This document shows positions 9,772 through 21,079 of a stretch of 26,897 nucleotides of DNA, piece by piece. The stretch is from Larix sibirica (taxonomy: Eukaryota > Streptophyta > Pinopsida > Pinales > Pinaceae). The position numbers and the translations under genes are program-made. The notes below the pieces were generated by a model. The model worked only from the letters and a program-made list of their open reading frames with translations. It was not told the DNA's origin and did not search any database. The DNA is taken from assembly GCA_004151065.3 (NCBI GenBank), contig NWUY0304278525.1, forward strand, positions 1 through 26,897, written 5' to 3'. Positions within the stretch are counted from its first letter, which is position 1, and every line of letters starts with the position of its first letter.

Positions 9772-11184
9772 TCACCCTCTCTTCTGATCCTTCTTGGTTT
9801 CCTGTGGGGGTGAACATGTCGATTGTATGCCAAGCTTGGGATTCATTTTTCCAGGAGCCTCAGAGTTTTGGGGCACAAGATGATGGGATTCTTGCATGGA
9901 TCTTCGTATGATTGGTATATGGGGGGGGGGAATCTCCTCGAGGTTACCTTTCTTGCAGGTCTCGATGATATTTTGGAGTTCATGATCTATGATGTGCAGA
10001 TATTCCTCTCCATCATTACGGTTGGGTTCCTCTGTTTCCTCCATGGTTCTGTCTTTTGTAGGGTCCAACTTCCTCTGCTTGATTTGGTCCAGATCTTGTT
10101 CCTCTTCGGTTGGAGTAACCTCAACCGACTCGACCTGATTTTCTTGGTCCTGATCCGTATCCATTTCTTCGAGGGAGACAAAGGGGTTTAGATCTGCAGC
10201 TCTTGGATTGCTCGGGTGTACCTGAGGTTTGGCTCCTCCTTTTTTTTGATGGTTGATTAATGTGAATCCATCATTGGATTGTTGATGGCGAAGTGATTGA
10301 TGTGGAGGAGGTGGGATATTGGGGAAATCTCGATAGAGGTGGCCATATTCATGATAGTGTTGGCATTTGAATGGGATGTGTTCATATCCCAGGGGTTGGA
10401 TCCATTCTTCATCTTGAAAGTTGAGACATATTTCTTCCATGAGGGGTTTGGAAACATTCATGTGGACACAGATTCTAGCATAAGAAGTATACCTTCCTCT
10501 TTTGGTTATTTTCTAGTGTTTGATGAATTTTCCCAAAGTGTTTCCTATGCCCATTAGGGTTTCCTCATCCCAATATTCCCTAGGCAAAGATTTCAGATGG
10601 ACCCACACTGGGACCTCTATAAATTCCTCCTTTTCATGATAGTAGTTTTCCTTCTAGTGCCTCATGAATAGGCTAGAGTTGTTGAAGAAATAAGGCCCTT
10701 GCTCGATTATCCTTTCTCTGTCCCCAATAGTGAAGAATATAGTGGTGAAAAAGCCTTTTGAGCCTAGTTTCAGATCAACATCTCCTTTCGGATTCCATTC
10801 GTTCACAATCTCACCTTGTAGGTATTTTTCGTTAGGCAAAAATCCCATGAATTTGCAGATGAGGGCATGATACATTATGTAGCGTCTGTATTCCACGATC
10901 TTGGATGAGGCTATTTTAAGGCTCAGAATGTGGGTTGTCTTGGGTAGGAACCTAGATCGAGAAACCTTGGCACCACCTCTAGTTGTTGCTTGGTTTTGCA
11001 GTTGAGATACTGCCTGGATCTCATTCTTGTTATCTTCTTCTTCCGATGACTTCCCAGAAGAGCCTGCTGTAGCTTGATTGAATCTCGACATCGAGTGGTT
11101 TCTTTCTGTTAGCTTAGGGTTAGTTGCAGGTTGCTTCTTTGTGGTTTCTAACCCTTTCCCTACAGAAGGAGGTGAGTTCACCAT
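9772..11184 (-). pseudogene. LINE ORF1, DUF4283 RNA-binding protein
   Basis: A single frame of about 470 codons is broken only by two TAG codons, near 10652 and 10505. After a Ser/Asn-rich N-terminus comes a DUF4283-type region: HALICKFMGFLPN, LGSKGFFTTIFF, GPYFFNNSSLF, then VPVWVHLKSLPREYWDE and GRYTSYARICVHMN. A CCHC-type knuckle follows, degraded to CQHYHEYGHLYRDFP (two of three Cys lost), then an acidic, Pro-rich tail. Plant L1-like ORF1 proteins of this kind coat the element RNA. The first stop replaces a residue in MRH-stop-KENYY where Trp is common (TGG to TAG). Translation may have started upstream, since ATG at 11270 leads in another frame past a G-run that invites frameshift. The next gene, ORF2, starts 114 bases beyond. 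Confidence 0.9.
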
Positions 11185-11397
11185 TTACAAGGGTTTCCCA
11201 CTCAGATTTTTGGATTGCAGAATGGCATTGCAGAAGGAAGGGTTTTCCCTCCCCCCCATGTCCCTGCCATGGAGAAAGTCGTAGAGAGAGATGCTTTTTT
11301 CCTGAAGCGGGAGAGCAGAGGGAATAGTAAAAACTTCCTAAGTTGTGAACTGATTTACTACCGAATGGATAGAAATGATTAGATTAGACTATCTGTT
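11185..11397 (-). other. Putative LINE 5' UTR
   Basis: About 210 bases lie between the chosen ORF1 start and the right-hand candidate target-site duplication (11396-11409). They contain an alternative ATG (11270, minus) and a G7-type run. No promoter motif is evident. The true 5' end could lie anywhere from about 11340 to 11430, where similarity to copy B of the neighbouring repeat begins. Confidence 0.35.
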
Positions 11398-11499
11398 TTA
11401 TCCTAACTCGTTTGGTATGACTGTTTCTGATGGATATTAGGGTTCTGTTGCCACAAATTGGTTTTACTCCTCAAAAGGAGATTTAGCTAGAGTTTTCCA

Positions 11500-11765
11500 C
11501 TTAAACAGAGAGATCTGCTAAAATTGCCTGAGCTACAGGAAGTAACACAAAAAATAAGCGTTAGTAATATCTAAATCTAATAATAAGATCAATAGATTTT
11601 AAAATGAAACATGTTTTAATCATCTGCTAAAACTTGACACTTAAACAGAGAGATCTGCTAAAACTGACTGAGCTACAGGAAGTAACACAAAAAATAAGAG
11701 TTAGTAATATCTAAATCTAAGAATAAGATCAATAGATTTTAATATGAAACATGTTCTAATCATTC
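11500..11765. repeat. 140-bp direct tandem duplication
   Basis: The sequence starting CTTAAACAGAGAGATCTGCT at 11500 starts again at 11640, exactly 140 bases later. The two copies match almost perfectly for about 120 bases, through ATGAAACATGTT. In the corresponding part of copy B (from about 23211) the segment appears once, so the duplication arose in copy A. The near identity suggests it is younger than the A/B divergence. Confidence 0.9.
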
Positions 11766-12467
11766 ATGAAAACGTCCAAGAGTGATTAAACATCTTATAA
11801 TGCAAAGATCACATAGCCGATAATTGATTAATGATCAAGAACATTCCTTTTATGACTATTAACCTTTTAAGAGAAATTAAGTGGATCTGAATGTTTTGAA
11901 ACATATGACAGAACATTAATTATCCTATTAATTCAATTGTTAATATATAACAATTAATAAAGAAATCTAAACAATTAAACAAGCCTAAGATCATGCAATC
12001 AACTGTAATTAATCAAATCTGACAATCCCATGAATTACAACATAGTTAGATTAATTCTGCAACATGTTAAGACATCCAAAGACTAAACATAGGTGATGAC
12101 ATGTGAATATAAAATGATAATTAATATATTCTAGAAATACATTGCAGAATTAATTTTAAGAAAACAAAAATGAAACATCATGAATAATAACATAGAAAAC
12201 ATTCCACTTCTACTCATCATTTCGACACCAAAATTGTAGAAGATCTCCAAGATTCCATTAAAATTGCTCCCAAAACTTTAAAGAGTATTATCAATGAAAT
12301 GATAAAGATCAATTACAACCCTTAGACATACACAACATTTATGTGTATAGCGTAGTCCCAGTTTTGGCATCCTCCCTTTCCCCCCTAACATAGATTAAAT
12401 AAATACCAATTAATGGATAAGCTAGATACAAAAAATAAGGATTGGATCTCCTATACCCTAAGACACA

Positions 12468-15400
12468 CTAACTAATTTGACTCAGATTATCCAAGAAATC
12501 CATCCATTTATCACATACATCTAAAATTACTGTTACATCCTTATAGACTGCATGTTCTAATTGGAGTTGAGCTTTGCAAATAAAAGAATGAATTTCCTTT
12601 TGCCTAATATTCTTCCAACTTTCTAGGAAATTCTCCATTCAAGATTTATGATGGATCGGGGACACAAGGTACATCCTCAACGCTAACAAATAAATTTGAC
12701 TTCGTGCACCAATTTGATCTGCCGAATCATCACGTTGTTGATATACCTCAACAAACTTCAACTTAGTTGGCACTACATCAACCAATTCAACAAATATTGG
12801 CAGCCCAAGATTCTCCATGAATTTATTAGTCTTGGCCCAGAGACGATCACATACCTTTTCACCTTTATCAATAATGTTGGAAACATCCTCGCATACATTA
12901 TCTCATGACCTCAAAGAAACAATGACTCATTTAGGTTTCATAGGATTAAGCCAAGGAATACATTTAGGCGCATTCTTAATATATTTTTTCCAATCAGGAA
13001 ACTTTTTAAAGGATTTTTGTGCTGCTACCTTATTTTCCACATGTTGACCTAGTAGATCAAACAAGTGATCCAAGGTTGAAAAATAATCTTGTATCTCGTT
13101 TAAACTAGATAGGAAAACCTTTGTGATTCCCTAAATTTATTATTTAGAGAAATAGCTTCTACCTTGTATTCTTCAAGTGTGAGATTAAAAGAAGAAGAAG
13201 GAGCTGACTGTGAATTAAGCTATTGAAGTTCCTCTTTAATATTCCTTATTTCCGCATCTTGTTCTATGACACTTTGATCTAACACTTTCTTTTGTTCTAG
13301 AAATTCATTAAGTTGTTTCCACAAATCCTCTGTTTCCTTTTGGTGTTGAGCTCTTGAATCATCTTGCTTCTTGAAAAAATTGGAGTGCAAGGACATTTTC
13401 TCTGCTTCAAGAGAAGCAACTCTATCCCTTTCATCATTTATCATTTGGTTTAATGTGGAACTAATATGATAATTGGGTCTAGCAAAATCCCCCATAGAAG
13501 CAACTGTCTCATAGGATTCCTTTTGGACATATGTGGATGCTTGTTTCCAAACAACTTGATGCACCAGTGGATCAGTGACAACATCATCTTCCCTTTATCT
13601 TTTCTTTTTCATGATTTCTTTCTTCTTTTTGTTGAAGAAATAGTCTCCTAGGGATACTACTGCATCTTCTCCAAAATATCTCATTTCTTGAGAAGAAGTA
13701 ATCAAAAGGTTGACATAAGATAAAATGGGTTGAGTTTGACTGGAATCAGTAGAACAAACTTGGGCAGAGAGATCAAGCACTTGTGGATTGATTTGACCAA
13801 GTGTAAGAGTAGAATCTTCAATTAGGGACTGAGAGCTTTGGGAAGATGGGACTGTGTTTTCAGGTTGTGAAGTTACATCAGGAATATCTTGACTCAAAGA
13901 GTCATTATCAAACTCCATAGTTTTAATTTGTGTAATTCATGAATATTCTGAGAATTATCAATGGGACTTTGAAACTTTGGTTGATCTAAAATAGGAGGAC
14001 CAGCCAAAGATTGATCTTGAGCAACTTGAGAGATATGGAAGAATTTACAGGGTCTGAAGTGGGAAAATCAATAGTATGACCATCAACCTATTGTGAATTT
14101 GAATGAGGCTCAAAAGGTAAGATATATGTAGGGAATTTTGGAAGTGATGACTCAGTCTGATCTTGGAAAATTTTAGTGGACATAATGGCTTCCTCAAGCT
14201 TCTCTTAAACTAAGTCAATCACTTGAACAATAGTTTTAGTAGGAGTTGGTTTAAGAACTATAGGAACTAAAACCTTTTCCTGCTTTATTTGTACGTCAAA
14301 AGTACTTTGAGAAGAAGAATCAACATCAACAAAAGGTTTAACAGACTGATATAACTTACTTCTAAGAATGTCATATTGCTACATCAACTTAGATAAAGGC
14401 TGAGAAAAAATCAGAGGCTTACTGGTGCAAGACTATGACTTTTGTGACAATTGTTGCTCTGGGTCCTTAGAATTTTAAGAACTAACAACAATAGCTTTGT
14501 TATTAACCTCCATATGTTCCTTCTTCAAATTATCCTCGACTGCAAAAATCATGTTCCTTTCCTCTGGGACAACTATATTTTGTTCCTTATGTGTCTCATG
14601 TATCAAGGGCCTTTGCCTTGGGTCAATAATTTTTCTAAATACTTCTTCAAACTTGGATACCCCTTGATGTAAGGAATCATTGAGTTTAGTCTCATGAATA
14701 TAGGAGGTCTTAATTTGAGTTGTAGAGAAATGATTTTCCACGAAATGCCTAGGATCATGAATCCTCTTAGGTCCTAACCAAACTTCAATTCCTGTAATTG
14801 GGAGGCCATTAAGTGTGCATGAGGTGCATTTTGGATAACCAAATGGGCTATATATAACAAGAATTTAGGCCATGACTTTATTTTAAGTGAAGAGGACTTG
14901 CATGAATCCCATCAACTGTTAGCGGATTGAAACTTATTCGAGAGCCATTCTATCCAACACAAACATGGGGATCAGATGTAATGAATTGTGTCCCCAAATC
15001 CTCAAATAAGTGAAAAATTCCATTACATACCATTCACCCATAATGACTATTAGTTACCTTTCTTCCACAAAAAGGTTTGGTGTATTTGTCTTAAAGATGA
15101 TAAGATAGACAATGCTAAATTTTTTATCACAGATGTCATAGATATGGGGTTTATAATTATCATACCACATCAAAGAACAATATATGTTAATTAGAGTGTT
15201 TCCACAATCTAATTCCATCCCATCGATGGATAAGTAAAAGATGCACACATGATATCAAACAAAAAAGCGTACATGCAAAACTTAGGATTCCTAATTGCAG
15301 GGGGATTTTTCACCAATGCTATAGCATCCTTTAAATTAATAGATAATATTTGCACTCATTTGAATACCTAACCATGCATAGTGACGTGGTGGACCAAATG

Positions 15401-15992
15401 TGCCCACTCCAATATGAACTAGGTGCAATTTTCTAATCCGTAAAAACGACATAGCATGGTAGACAACAATTTGACTAGTTCCTTAAGATGTTGTCTAGGA
15501 TATAATCTGTTGGATTTGAAAACAAAAATATATGGGTCAATCCACCACCCCTTTACCATTTCCACCATATTGAATTTATTTTCATATGCAACCAATAGCT
15601 CTTGAGTTACTAGCTGCTTTGGGGTCTTCAATGCATATATCTGGGCAAGAGTTTATGGTTTACAATATGCAAATACAACCTAGTTCAAATCCTAGAAGGA
15701 ACTATAAGGTAAGTCTACAGAATCTATCATCCATTTTACCAAATCCATATAAGGCATTACAATTGGTCACACAACAATGGTGTTGATACTGGAATTTCTG
15801 ATCTTCTGGAACACCCTGACATCATCCCCAAACTGCAAAAGTCTTCATTATCAAATAGACTGTAGATGGTTTCCCAGTCTAAGCATTGAGAATATCCGTT
15901 CTGGAAATCTGTGTCTAAAAATATTCCAAAGTTGGGATCTCTGGTTTTAACTTCTTCGGCAACTACTTTAGACTTTTCCCTAGGGTCCATGG
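12468..15992 (-). pseudogene. Extra ORF1 of LTR retrotransposon, copy A
   Basis: A conceptual protein of roughly 1,100-1,200 residues in several frames, broken by many stops and frameshifts. I place the start at MDPREKSK (15992); an upstream in-frame ATG at 16083 opens the same frame. Recognisable parts in order: GIFLDTDFQNG and DWETIYSLF (15940-15840), TQELLVAYENKF and VKGWWIDPY (15600-15540), LMWYDNYKPHIYDICDKKF (15175-15120), a Ser/Thr-rich stretch (13918-13595), a coiled-coil-like Glu/Lys/Leu-rich segment (13440-13220, with DERDRVASLEAEKMSL), then KGEKVCDRLWAKTNKF (about 12860) and the end at KWMDFLDNLSQIS. I know no biochemical function. Ogre-type elements carry an ORF of unknown function upstream of gag, and this fits that place. 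Conservation of the same frame in copy B supports it as a real ancestral protein. Confidence 0.7.
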
Positions 15993-16469
15993 AGATTATG
16001 GATTTTTCCTGCGTAAACAGACCATGGTAAGAAAAATTTGAATTCAAAACGAAGCTAACAAAAAGAAAATCATAAAAATCCAAATACTTGAATAAACTGA
16101 AAAATAATTCTATTGAATAGAATCTACAGTGAATTGTAATTTCAAGGTTCCGCTCAAAGTAACAGGGTAAAAATGGATGGCAATTCTTGAAAAATAACCT
16201 ATAGTTGAGAAATTATTAGGGAAAAATTAATATCCCTTCACCATTTAATGCAAAGGAGATAAGTGACAAAAAGTTATTTAATGAATATTAATTATGAGTT
16301 TAATTCGCCCTTTCGAAAAATTTTGCACATGTGTCAGAGTCAAAATAAAGTGAAAAATGGATTTCCAACATCCGATGTATGAAGTTCAGGATTAAAAATT
16401 ATCAGGGTTGGAAAGTCAGAAAATTAAATGTAAAATAATCTAATATCCAATTTCCAACGTTCAATGTTA

Positions 16470-16640
16470 ATGTCGGAAATGTTGGTATCAGAAATGTCGG
16501 GAATACAATTAATAAAAGAAATATCATCTCGATTCTCGCATTCAAGTGTTCGCATCGAATACATTGGGATTGGAATATTAGAATGCAAAATTGGAAAAAA
16601 TGAATTCCCGATTTCTGACATCCGAAATCAACATATCAAA
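16470..16640. repeat. Inverted repeat with ~100-bp loop
   Basis: TATCAGAAATGTCGGGAAT (16486-16504) pairs with ATTCCCGATTTCTGACA (16604-16620) with one or two mismatches or gaps, and looser pairing extends both ways (GCATTC near 16539 with GAATGC near 16581). This explains why both strands carry similarly sized open frames here. It may be a small foldback element or a chance product of the surrounding GTCGGAAA-like repeats. Confidence 0.5.
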
Positions 16641-17149
16641 AATTAGTTTTAAGAGGTCGGAAACATCGGAAATGATAACTTAAGCCAGTGGAACCAAAAT
16701 AAACCACTTGAAAGATAAAATTTAAGGAACGAAGTTACAACTAAATGACACTGAACTCACAATTATAAATAAGTAACAAATTTAAAGGTAAAAGAAAAAT
16801 GGGGTCCCGCTATTTTCAAAGGAAAATAATGGGATCTGTTGTGAATACAACAAATGGTGACTTACTGGGGATAAGCAGTTATCTCTGTAAAAATCAATAG
16901 GATTTCATTTCCTTTGATTACTTGGATCTAGGATAATATTTTAATGGAGTTGATCAACTGCCATGATTAATGCTTCTTCCTAGATTATCCGTATGATATC
17001 TGAAATCTTGAATTGTAAAGGACTTTAAAATATATTCAACTTTTATCCACAACCAAAAAATTTGAATTAAGGAACAATCAGAGTTTTCTTTTCAGAGGAA
17101 AATTTTTATCAAACAAATTCTTCAAATGACTTAAGCAGAACATGTATAG

Positions 17150-17640
17150 CCAGTGTTAAAATTTGGACTCCAATATCACAGACATTGCTGCTACTGCTAG
17201 TAGGAATCCATAGCCTCGATAGGGTTTCCTTTTAACCCAAACTCATGCCGCTTTTATCCCATGCTGATAATTAAAATTATATAGTACAAGCACACTGATA
17301 TACCTGTGAATGGGGGAACTGACTCAGAAGCTTCTTAAAAGCGTGGATGGCATGTAGGTTCTTTTAAATGCATTTATTTATACATTGATAGTTATGGATT
17401 TGAACCATTATGCCATAGACATTGCTACTATTTCAAACATGCATCCATAGCCTCGACATGGTTGTCTTTTGTTTATCTAGTTTTACTTGAGTTCTCTAGT
17501 CCCACCTAGTAAAGATAACAGGAGTTGATACCATAGATAATAAAAATAGTCTCAATTGAGATTAGATAATAGATGGGGAAGCAAGTATAAGACTCCTTAA
17601 TAGTGAGGGATGACATAAAGAGTCTATAGGTGACTAGCTG
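17150..17640 (-). repeat. Imperfect ~240-bp tandem repeat in retrotransposon 3' UTR
   Basis: Two diverged units follow each other. Shared anchors are AGACATTGCT with CCATAGCCTCGA at about 17181-17220 and again at about 17417-17456. Another pair is GAATGGGGGAACTGACTC with CTTCTTAAAAGCGTGGATG (17309-17350) against AGATGGGGAAGCAAGTATA with CTCCTTAATAGTGAGGGATG (17571-17610). The period is about 240-260. Tandem repeats in the 3' UTR are a known trait of Tat-lineage elements, including Ogre. Confidence 0.6.
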
Positions 17641-18009
17641 AGACAAGTCCTTCTTACCACTTTCTGGTCATTACCCTCTAGAGCAAGTTCTCTTTTCTGA
17701 ATTTTAAAATTATACAAAGTTTTCAACCTTTGGATAATAACCAAAGCCCTTTTTAGTCAAATACATATTCATTGTTCAATAATAATTTTTTCAGAACTTA
17801 GGAAAGCATGTCACCAATGATTTAAAGGATTTTGATAATAGAGTTACAATGGCCCTAGTAAAAGCTTGAAGCAGCCATCATTATTGAAAAAGGAACTTGA
17901 TAGTATCAAAATGAATGAAGTTAAAAATTAGAAAATTCATATTAAATGAAAAGAAACAAAAGAAAAATAAATAAAATAAAGAAGCTATATACATTCCTAG
18001 CCAAATGGC

Positions 18010-19130
18010 CTAGAAAAAGTACTTCTTTAGAACTTGTGCGTTCACTGGAAATGTTTCAGATTTACCTTCCATTGTCTACAAACAAAATGTGCGAAATGTG
18101 CTAGGGCCAAGTTTTTTTATAACAATAAATGGTCCTAACCACAAATGTTGGAACTTGGAGTGTTCACCCTTAACTTCATGCGCTTTGTCCCATTTAAGAA
18201 CAAGATCTCCTACTTGAAAATTTCTCTCAATAGAATATTTTTTGTCAAACCAACGCTTGACGAGTTGTTGGTGTTGGTAAATTTTATGTTTGGATTTTCC
18301 CTTTCTTCTTCTAATTTAATCAAAGTTTGATTCTATGTTCCATATTAGGACAATTTTCTTCCTATACAGATTGTGACAACTATAAGGAGGGTAGGAAGAT
18401 ATTGGGAGGAAGGATTGCTTCTTTCCCATACACCAGATAGTAGGGTGAATTTGCCATGGAATCCTTAGGGGTTACCCCATCTACCCATAAGGCGTTTGAT
18501 AGAGAATTGTGCCAGTTCTTATTATTGTTTGCCACTGTTCTTTTTAAAATATTAATCAAATGCTTGTTTGTGGATTCAACAAAACCATTACCTCGAGGAT
18601 AATAATTGGATAAATATTTAATCTTAATTCCCCCTTCTAAATAAAATTTAGTAAGATCAATAGACAAGAAATATGAGGCATTATAAAAAACTAGAAATTC
18701 AGGTACTCCAAACTTGGTAATAATATTAGTTTGTAAGAACGAGATCACCTAGTTTGTGTTGACTACCCTGAGTGAAACTGCCTCCATGCATCCATCTAGT
18801 GAAGTAATCAGTGGTAGTGAGAATATACTTATGCTACATTGAATATAGAGTATTGATAGGACTGACGATGTCAATCCTCCACTGCTGAAACGAGGCTTCA
18901 ACAATGACTGGTTGAAGTGGAAATGTTGGCTTCTTAATCCCACCAGGAGCCTCCTGACAAACTTGGCATTTGCGTGCAAATGAATGAGCATCCATTAACA
19001 ATGTGGCCAATAATATATGGCCCTTAACACCTTACAGGTTGTAGTATCTCCACCATAATGGCCACCGGCTAGACCTGCATGCAATTCTGTCAAAAGATTA
19101 TCAGTATCAGTCTTTTCAACACACCTCAAA
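18010..19130 (-). pseudogene. Integrase domain (decayed)
   Basis: The N-terminal zinc-binding part is visible as ELHAGLAGGHYGGDTTT and, after a shift, CQVCQEAPGG (19100-18950). The catalytic core follows: WRIDIVSP (first Asp kept, about 18865), DYFTRWMEAVSLRVVN (about 18800), then LVFYNASYF where the second catalytic Asp (normally FDNASYF) is Tyr at 18683-18685, then NYYPRGNGFVESTNK with the catalytic Glu kept. The C-terminal part runs through SPYYLVYGKEAILP (about 18420) to FPVNAQVLKKYFF and a TAG at 18010-18012. Frames change at least twice and stops are present. Integrase inserts the cDNA; the Asp-to-Tyr change alone should abolish it. Confidence 0.9.
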
Positions 19131-19389
19131 AATACTCCATCATAGTTTTTTTTTAATAATACATTATTAACTAACTAATATGGAGTATATTTGATCCTCA
19201 GGGCCTTTCTTTTCCTTGGTTCAAGACCTTCTAGAGAAAAACCATGTGTTAAGAAGAATTTTATGTCATGATACAAAGAATCTGGGTCATTGGGAAAAAA
19301 GTAGATTTCATTTAATATTGATGACTATTATTTCTCCCACTCTAAAATAAGTCAAGGTGTTTGGAAAAAATCGGCCGTGAGTTGGCACA

Positions 19390-20770
19390 AAACATGCCCC
19401 CTATCTATCTTTGAAAGGCTTAATTTCTAGATCATACTCTTGTAGAGTGGTCATCTAATGTGCTCACTTTTCCCCTATTTCCTTTTGGACCAGCAAATTG
19501 AGCACAACAGAGTAAGGGATAATAAATTTTGTTCTTGATTTAAGCAGATATAGACTAAAGTGCTTGACTACCTTATAGACAACACAAGCTTGTTTATCCA
19601 ACTCTGGATAATTAAGCTCAACTCCCTTGAAATAAGAACTCGTGAAAGAGATGGGCACTTCATCCTTATCACAATTCCGCTAGGTTAAAAACCGAAGTGT
19701 AGGACATGCCATATGCAAAGGAGTATAGAATGAAGTCTTTGGAGAAATCAAGGATCATTAAGGTAGGTGATTTAGATATGGATTTATTGATTTTTCCAAA
19801 GGATTACTTTTCCGTACTGCTCCATTTAAATGCAACATCTTTTTTTATCATATCCTGTAAGGGCTTGACAATTTGTGAGAAACTAGGGATGAATCTCCTA
19901 ACAAAATTTATTTTGCCAAGCAAATATTGCATAGATTTCTTGGAACAAGGCTGGCTAATGTTGGCTATAACTTGGGTTATATTTGGGTCAATCATCATTC
20001 CATGTTTAGACACGTTAAAACCTAGCAATTTCCCTTTCGTGACTGTGAAAATGAATTTCTTGGGGTTGAGTGAGATACCAAACTTCCTGCATCGCTCAAA
20101 TACCTATTTAATATGAGTAAGATGGTCGACTCTCCTCATAGAAAAATAGTCACATCATCTAGATATACCACAACACACTGATGAATTAGACCTCTCATCC
20201 ATCACCCTCCGAAAAGTAGCGCCATCGTTTATTAAAGCAAAGGGAATTTTCCTATATGCAAAGGTTTCCCAAGGATTCCTTCAATTGATCAGAGGGTGAG
20301 ACTAAAACCTAATTATATCCTCAAAAACCATATAATAAATAGAGTATATCAAATCTGACAAGCCTCTGAAGAATATGTTCCATAGGTGGAACATGATTGT
20401 TATCTTTTTCAAAGGACCTATTCAGATTGGAAAAATATAGACAAAGCCCAATGTCTTCATTTTTCTTTCGTACAAGAACTAAATTGGCTATCCACTGGGT
20501 ATGGTAGTCAGGGAAAATGATCTGAGCATCCATGAGCTTCTATAAATCCTTTTTGAGTGACGGTTCAAGCATGGGATGCATTTTACTCAACTTCTGCTGG
20601 AAGGACTTGGTGTCAAGTTTCATGGGAATGTTGTGTTGCATTACATTAGAGTCAAAGGTATTTAAATCAATGTAAGTCCAAGCAAATACATACTTGTATT
20701 GCTTGAAAATATTGATAAAGGCTTGTTTCTCAAAGGGTGTACATCCAGTCCCTAAATTAATGTCTCAGGG
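19390..20770 (-). pseudogene. Reverse transcriptase and linked RNase H (decayed)
   Basis: RT starts with a pre-domain containing KYVFAWTYIDL (about 20690), then LMDAQIIFP and WIANLVLVRKKN (20540-20460), CLYFSNLNR, and LLYGF where the first catalytic Asp (LLDGF) is Tyr (20330-20332). AYRKIPFALINDGATFRRVMD (20260-20205, some frames shifted) leads to the intact active-site box YLDD at 20154-20165. The C-terminal RT part gives KKSMQYLLGKINFVRRFIPSF (about 19940-19880). RNase H follows with FILYSFACDMS and, in 19658-19464, VELNYPELDKQA, VKHFSLYLLKSRTKF and NLLVQKE, which is the typical Ty3/gypsy layout. Several frameshifts and in-frame stops are present. These domains copy the element RNA into DNA; this copy could not. 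Confidence 0.92.
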
Positions 20771-21079
20771 TTTCATATCAGTACCAAGATTAATAAATTC
20801 ACAATTCATGCAAGAGTTGTTGGTTTTACAGTTAGTGACTTTTTAAAACTTATACTACAGGTCATTTTACTTTTCTAATTTGATAACCACTTTAGGAATC
20901 AAATGTCCGGGGTTTTGAGTTGTGATTGCAGTGAAATCATAATTAATGAATTGAGGATCTCGAAATTCATTGTCATGAGTGACCTCACCCATAGCTAATT
21001 TGGAAAATGTATCCCTTGAGGTGAGAAAAATAATGAAATGTTGATTGTCATCGAATACTCCTTAGTTAGTCAAATTATC

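Larger units (their letters stand above)
3894..11397 (-). mobile_element. Near full-length plant L1-like LINE
   Basis: A non-LTR retrotransposon lies on the minus strand. Order 5' to 3': 5' UTR (about 11397-11185), ORF1 with DUF4283 and a remnant zinc knuckle (11184-9772), ORF2 with endonuclease and RT (9658-7170), a foreign insertion/replacement (about 7163-6107), the ORF2 C-terminal region with RNase H (about 6090-5290), an extra ORF-like stretch (5279-4173), 3' UTR, and a poly(A) tail seen as ten T on the plus strand. It appears full length at both ends but is dead through stops, frameshifts and the lost ORF2 segment. The 5' limit is uncertain; I chose it from an imperfect target-site duplication, TTTTTAAAATCCTAAATC (3876-3893) against TTTTATCCTAACTC (11396-11409). 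Confidence 0.85.
11430..16083 (-). mobile_element. Copy A of ORF1 block of Tat/Ogre-like LTR element
   Basis: This stretch matches 22864-26701 in the same orientation along nearly its whole length. Reading on the minus strand it contains the N-terminal ORF1 start (about 15992), ORF1 to 12468, an AT-rich non-coding spacer (12467 to about 11450) and ends at the shared motif GTGGCAACAGAACCC. Relative to copy B it extends further upstream (15711-16083), because B is cut at 26701 by another insertion. It also has about 536 bases more within ORF1 and a 140-bp tandem duplication near its 3' edge. No gag-pol follows; the LINE begins there instead. It is best read as the 5' portion of a second element lying head-to-tail beyond the gag-pol at 18010-22828. 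Confidence 0.82.
16084..18009 (-). other. Non-coding DNA downstream of pol (3' UTR, possibly an LTR)
   Basis: From the pol stop at 18010 down to the ORF1 start of copy A there is no protein-like frame. The part next to pol holds an imperfect 240-bp tandem repeat (17150-17640). Nearer copy A there is an inverted repeat around 16470-16640. In a head-to-tail array this interval should hold the 3' UTR, polypurine tract and perhaps a shared LTR. I searched by eye for a purine tract plus TG edge and for a tRNA-like primer site and found nothing decisive. Confidence 0.5.

Noticed and set aside
9823-10191. 122-codon plus-strand open frame
   Set aside because: It is the antisense of LINE ORF1, whose minus-strand frame carries recognisable domains; the plus frame has none.
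15702-15711. Splice donor AAGGTAAGT on the plus strand, also at 26694-26702
   Set aside because: The coding strand is minus; the match reflects shared ORF1 sequence, not a plus-strand exon edge.
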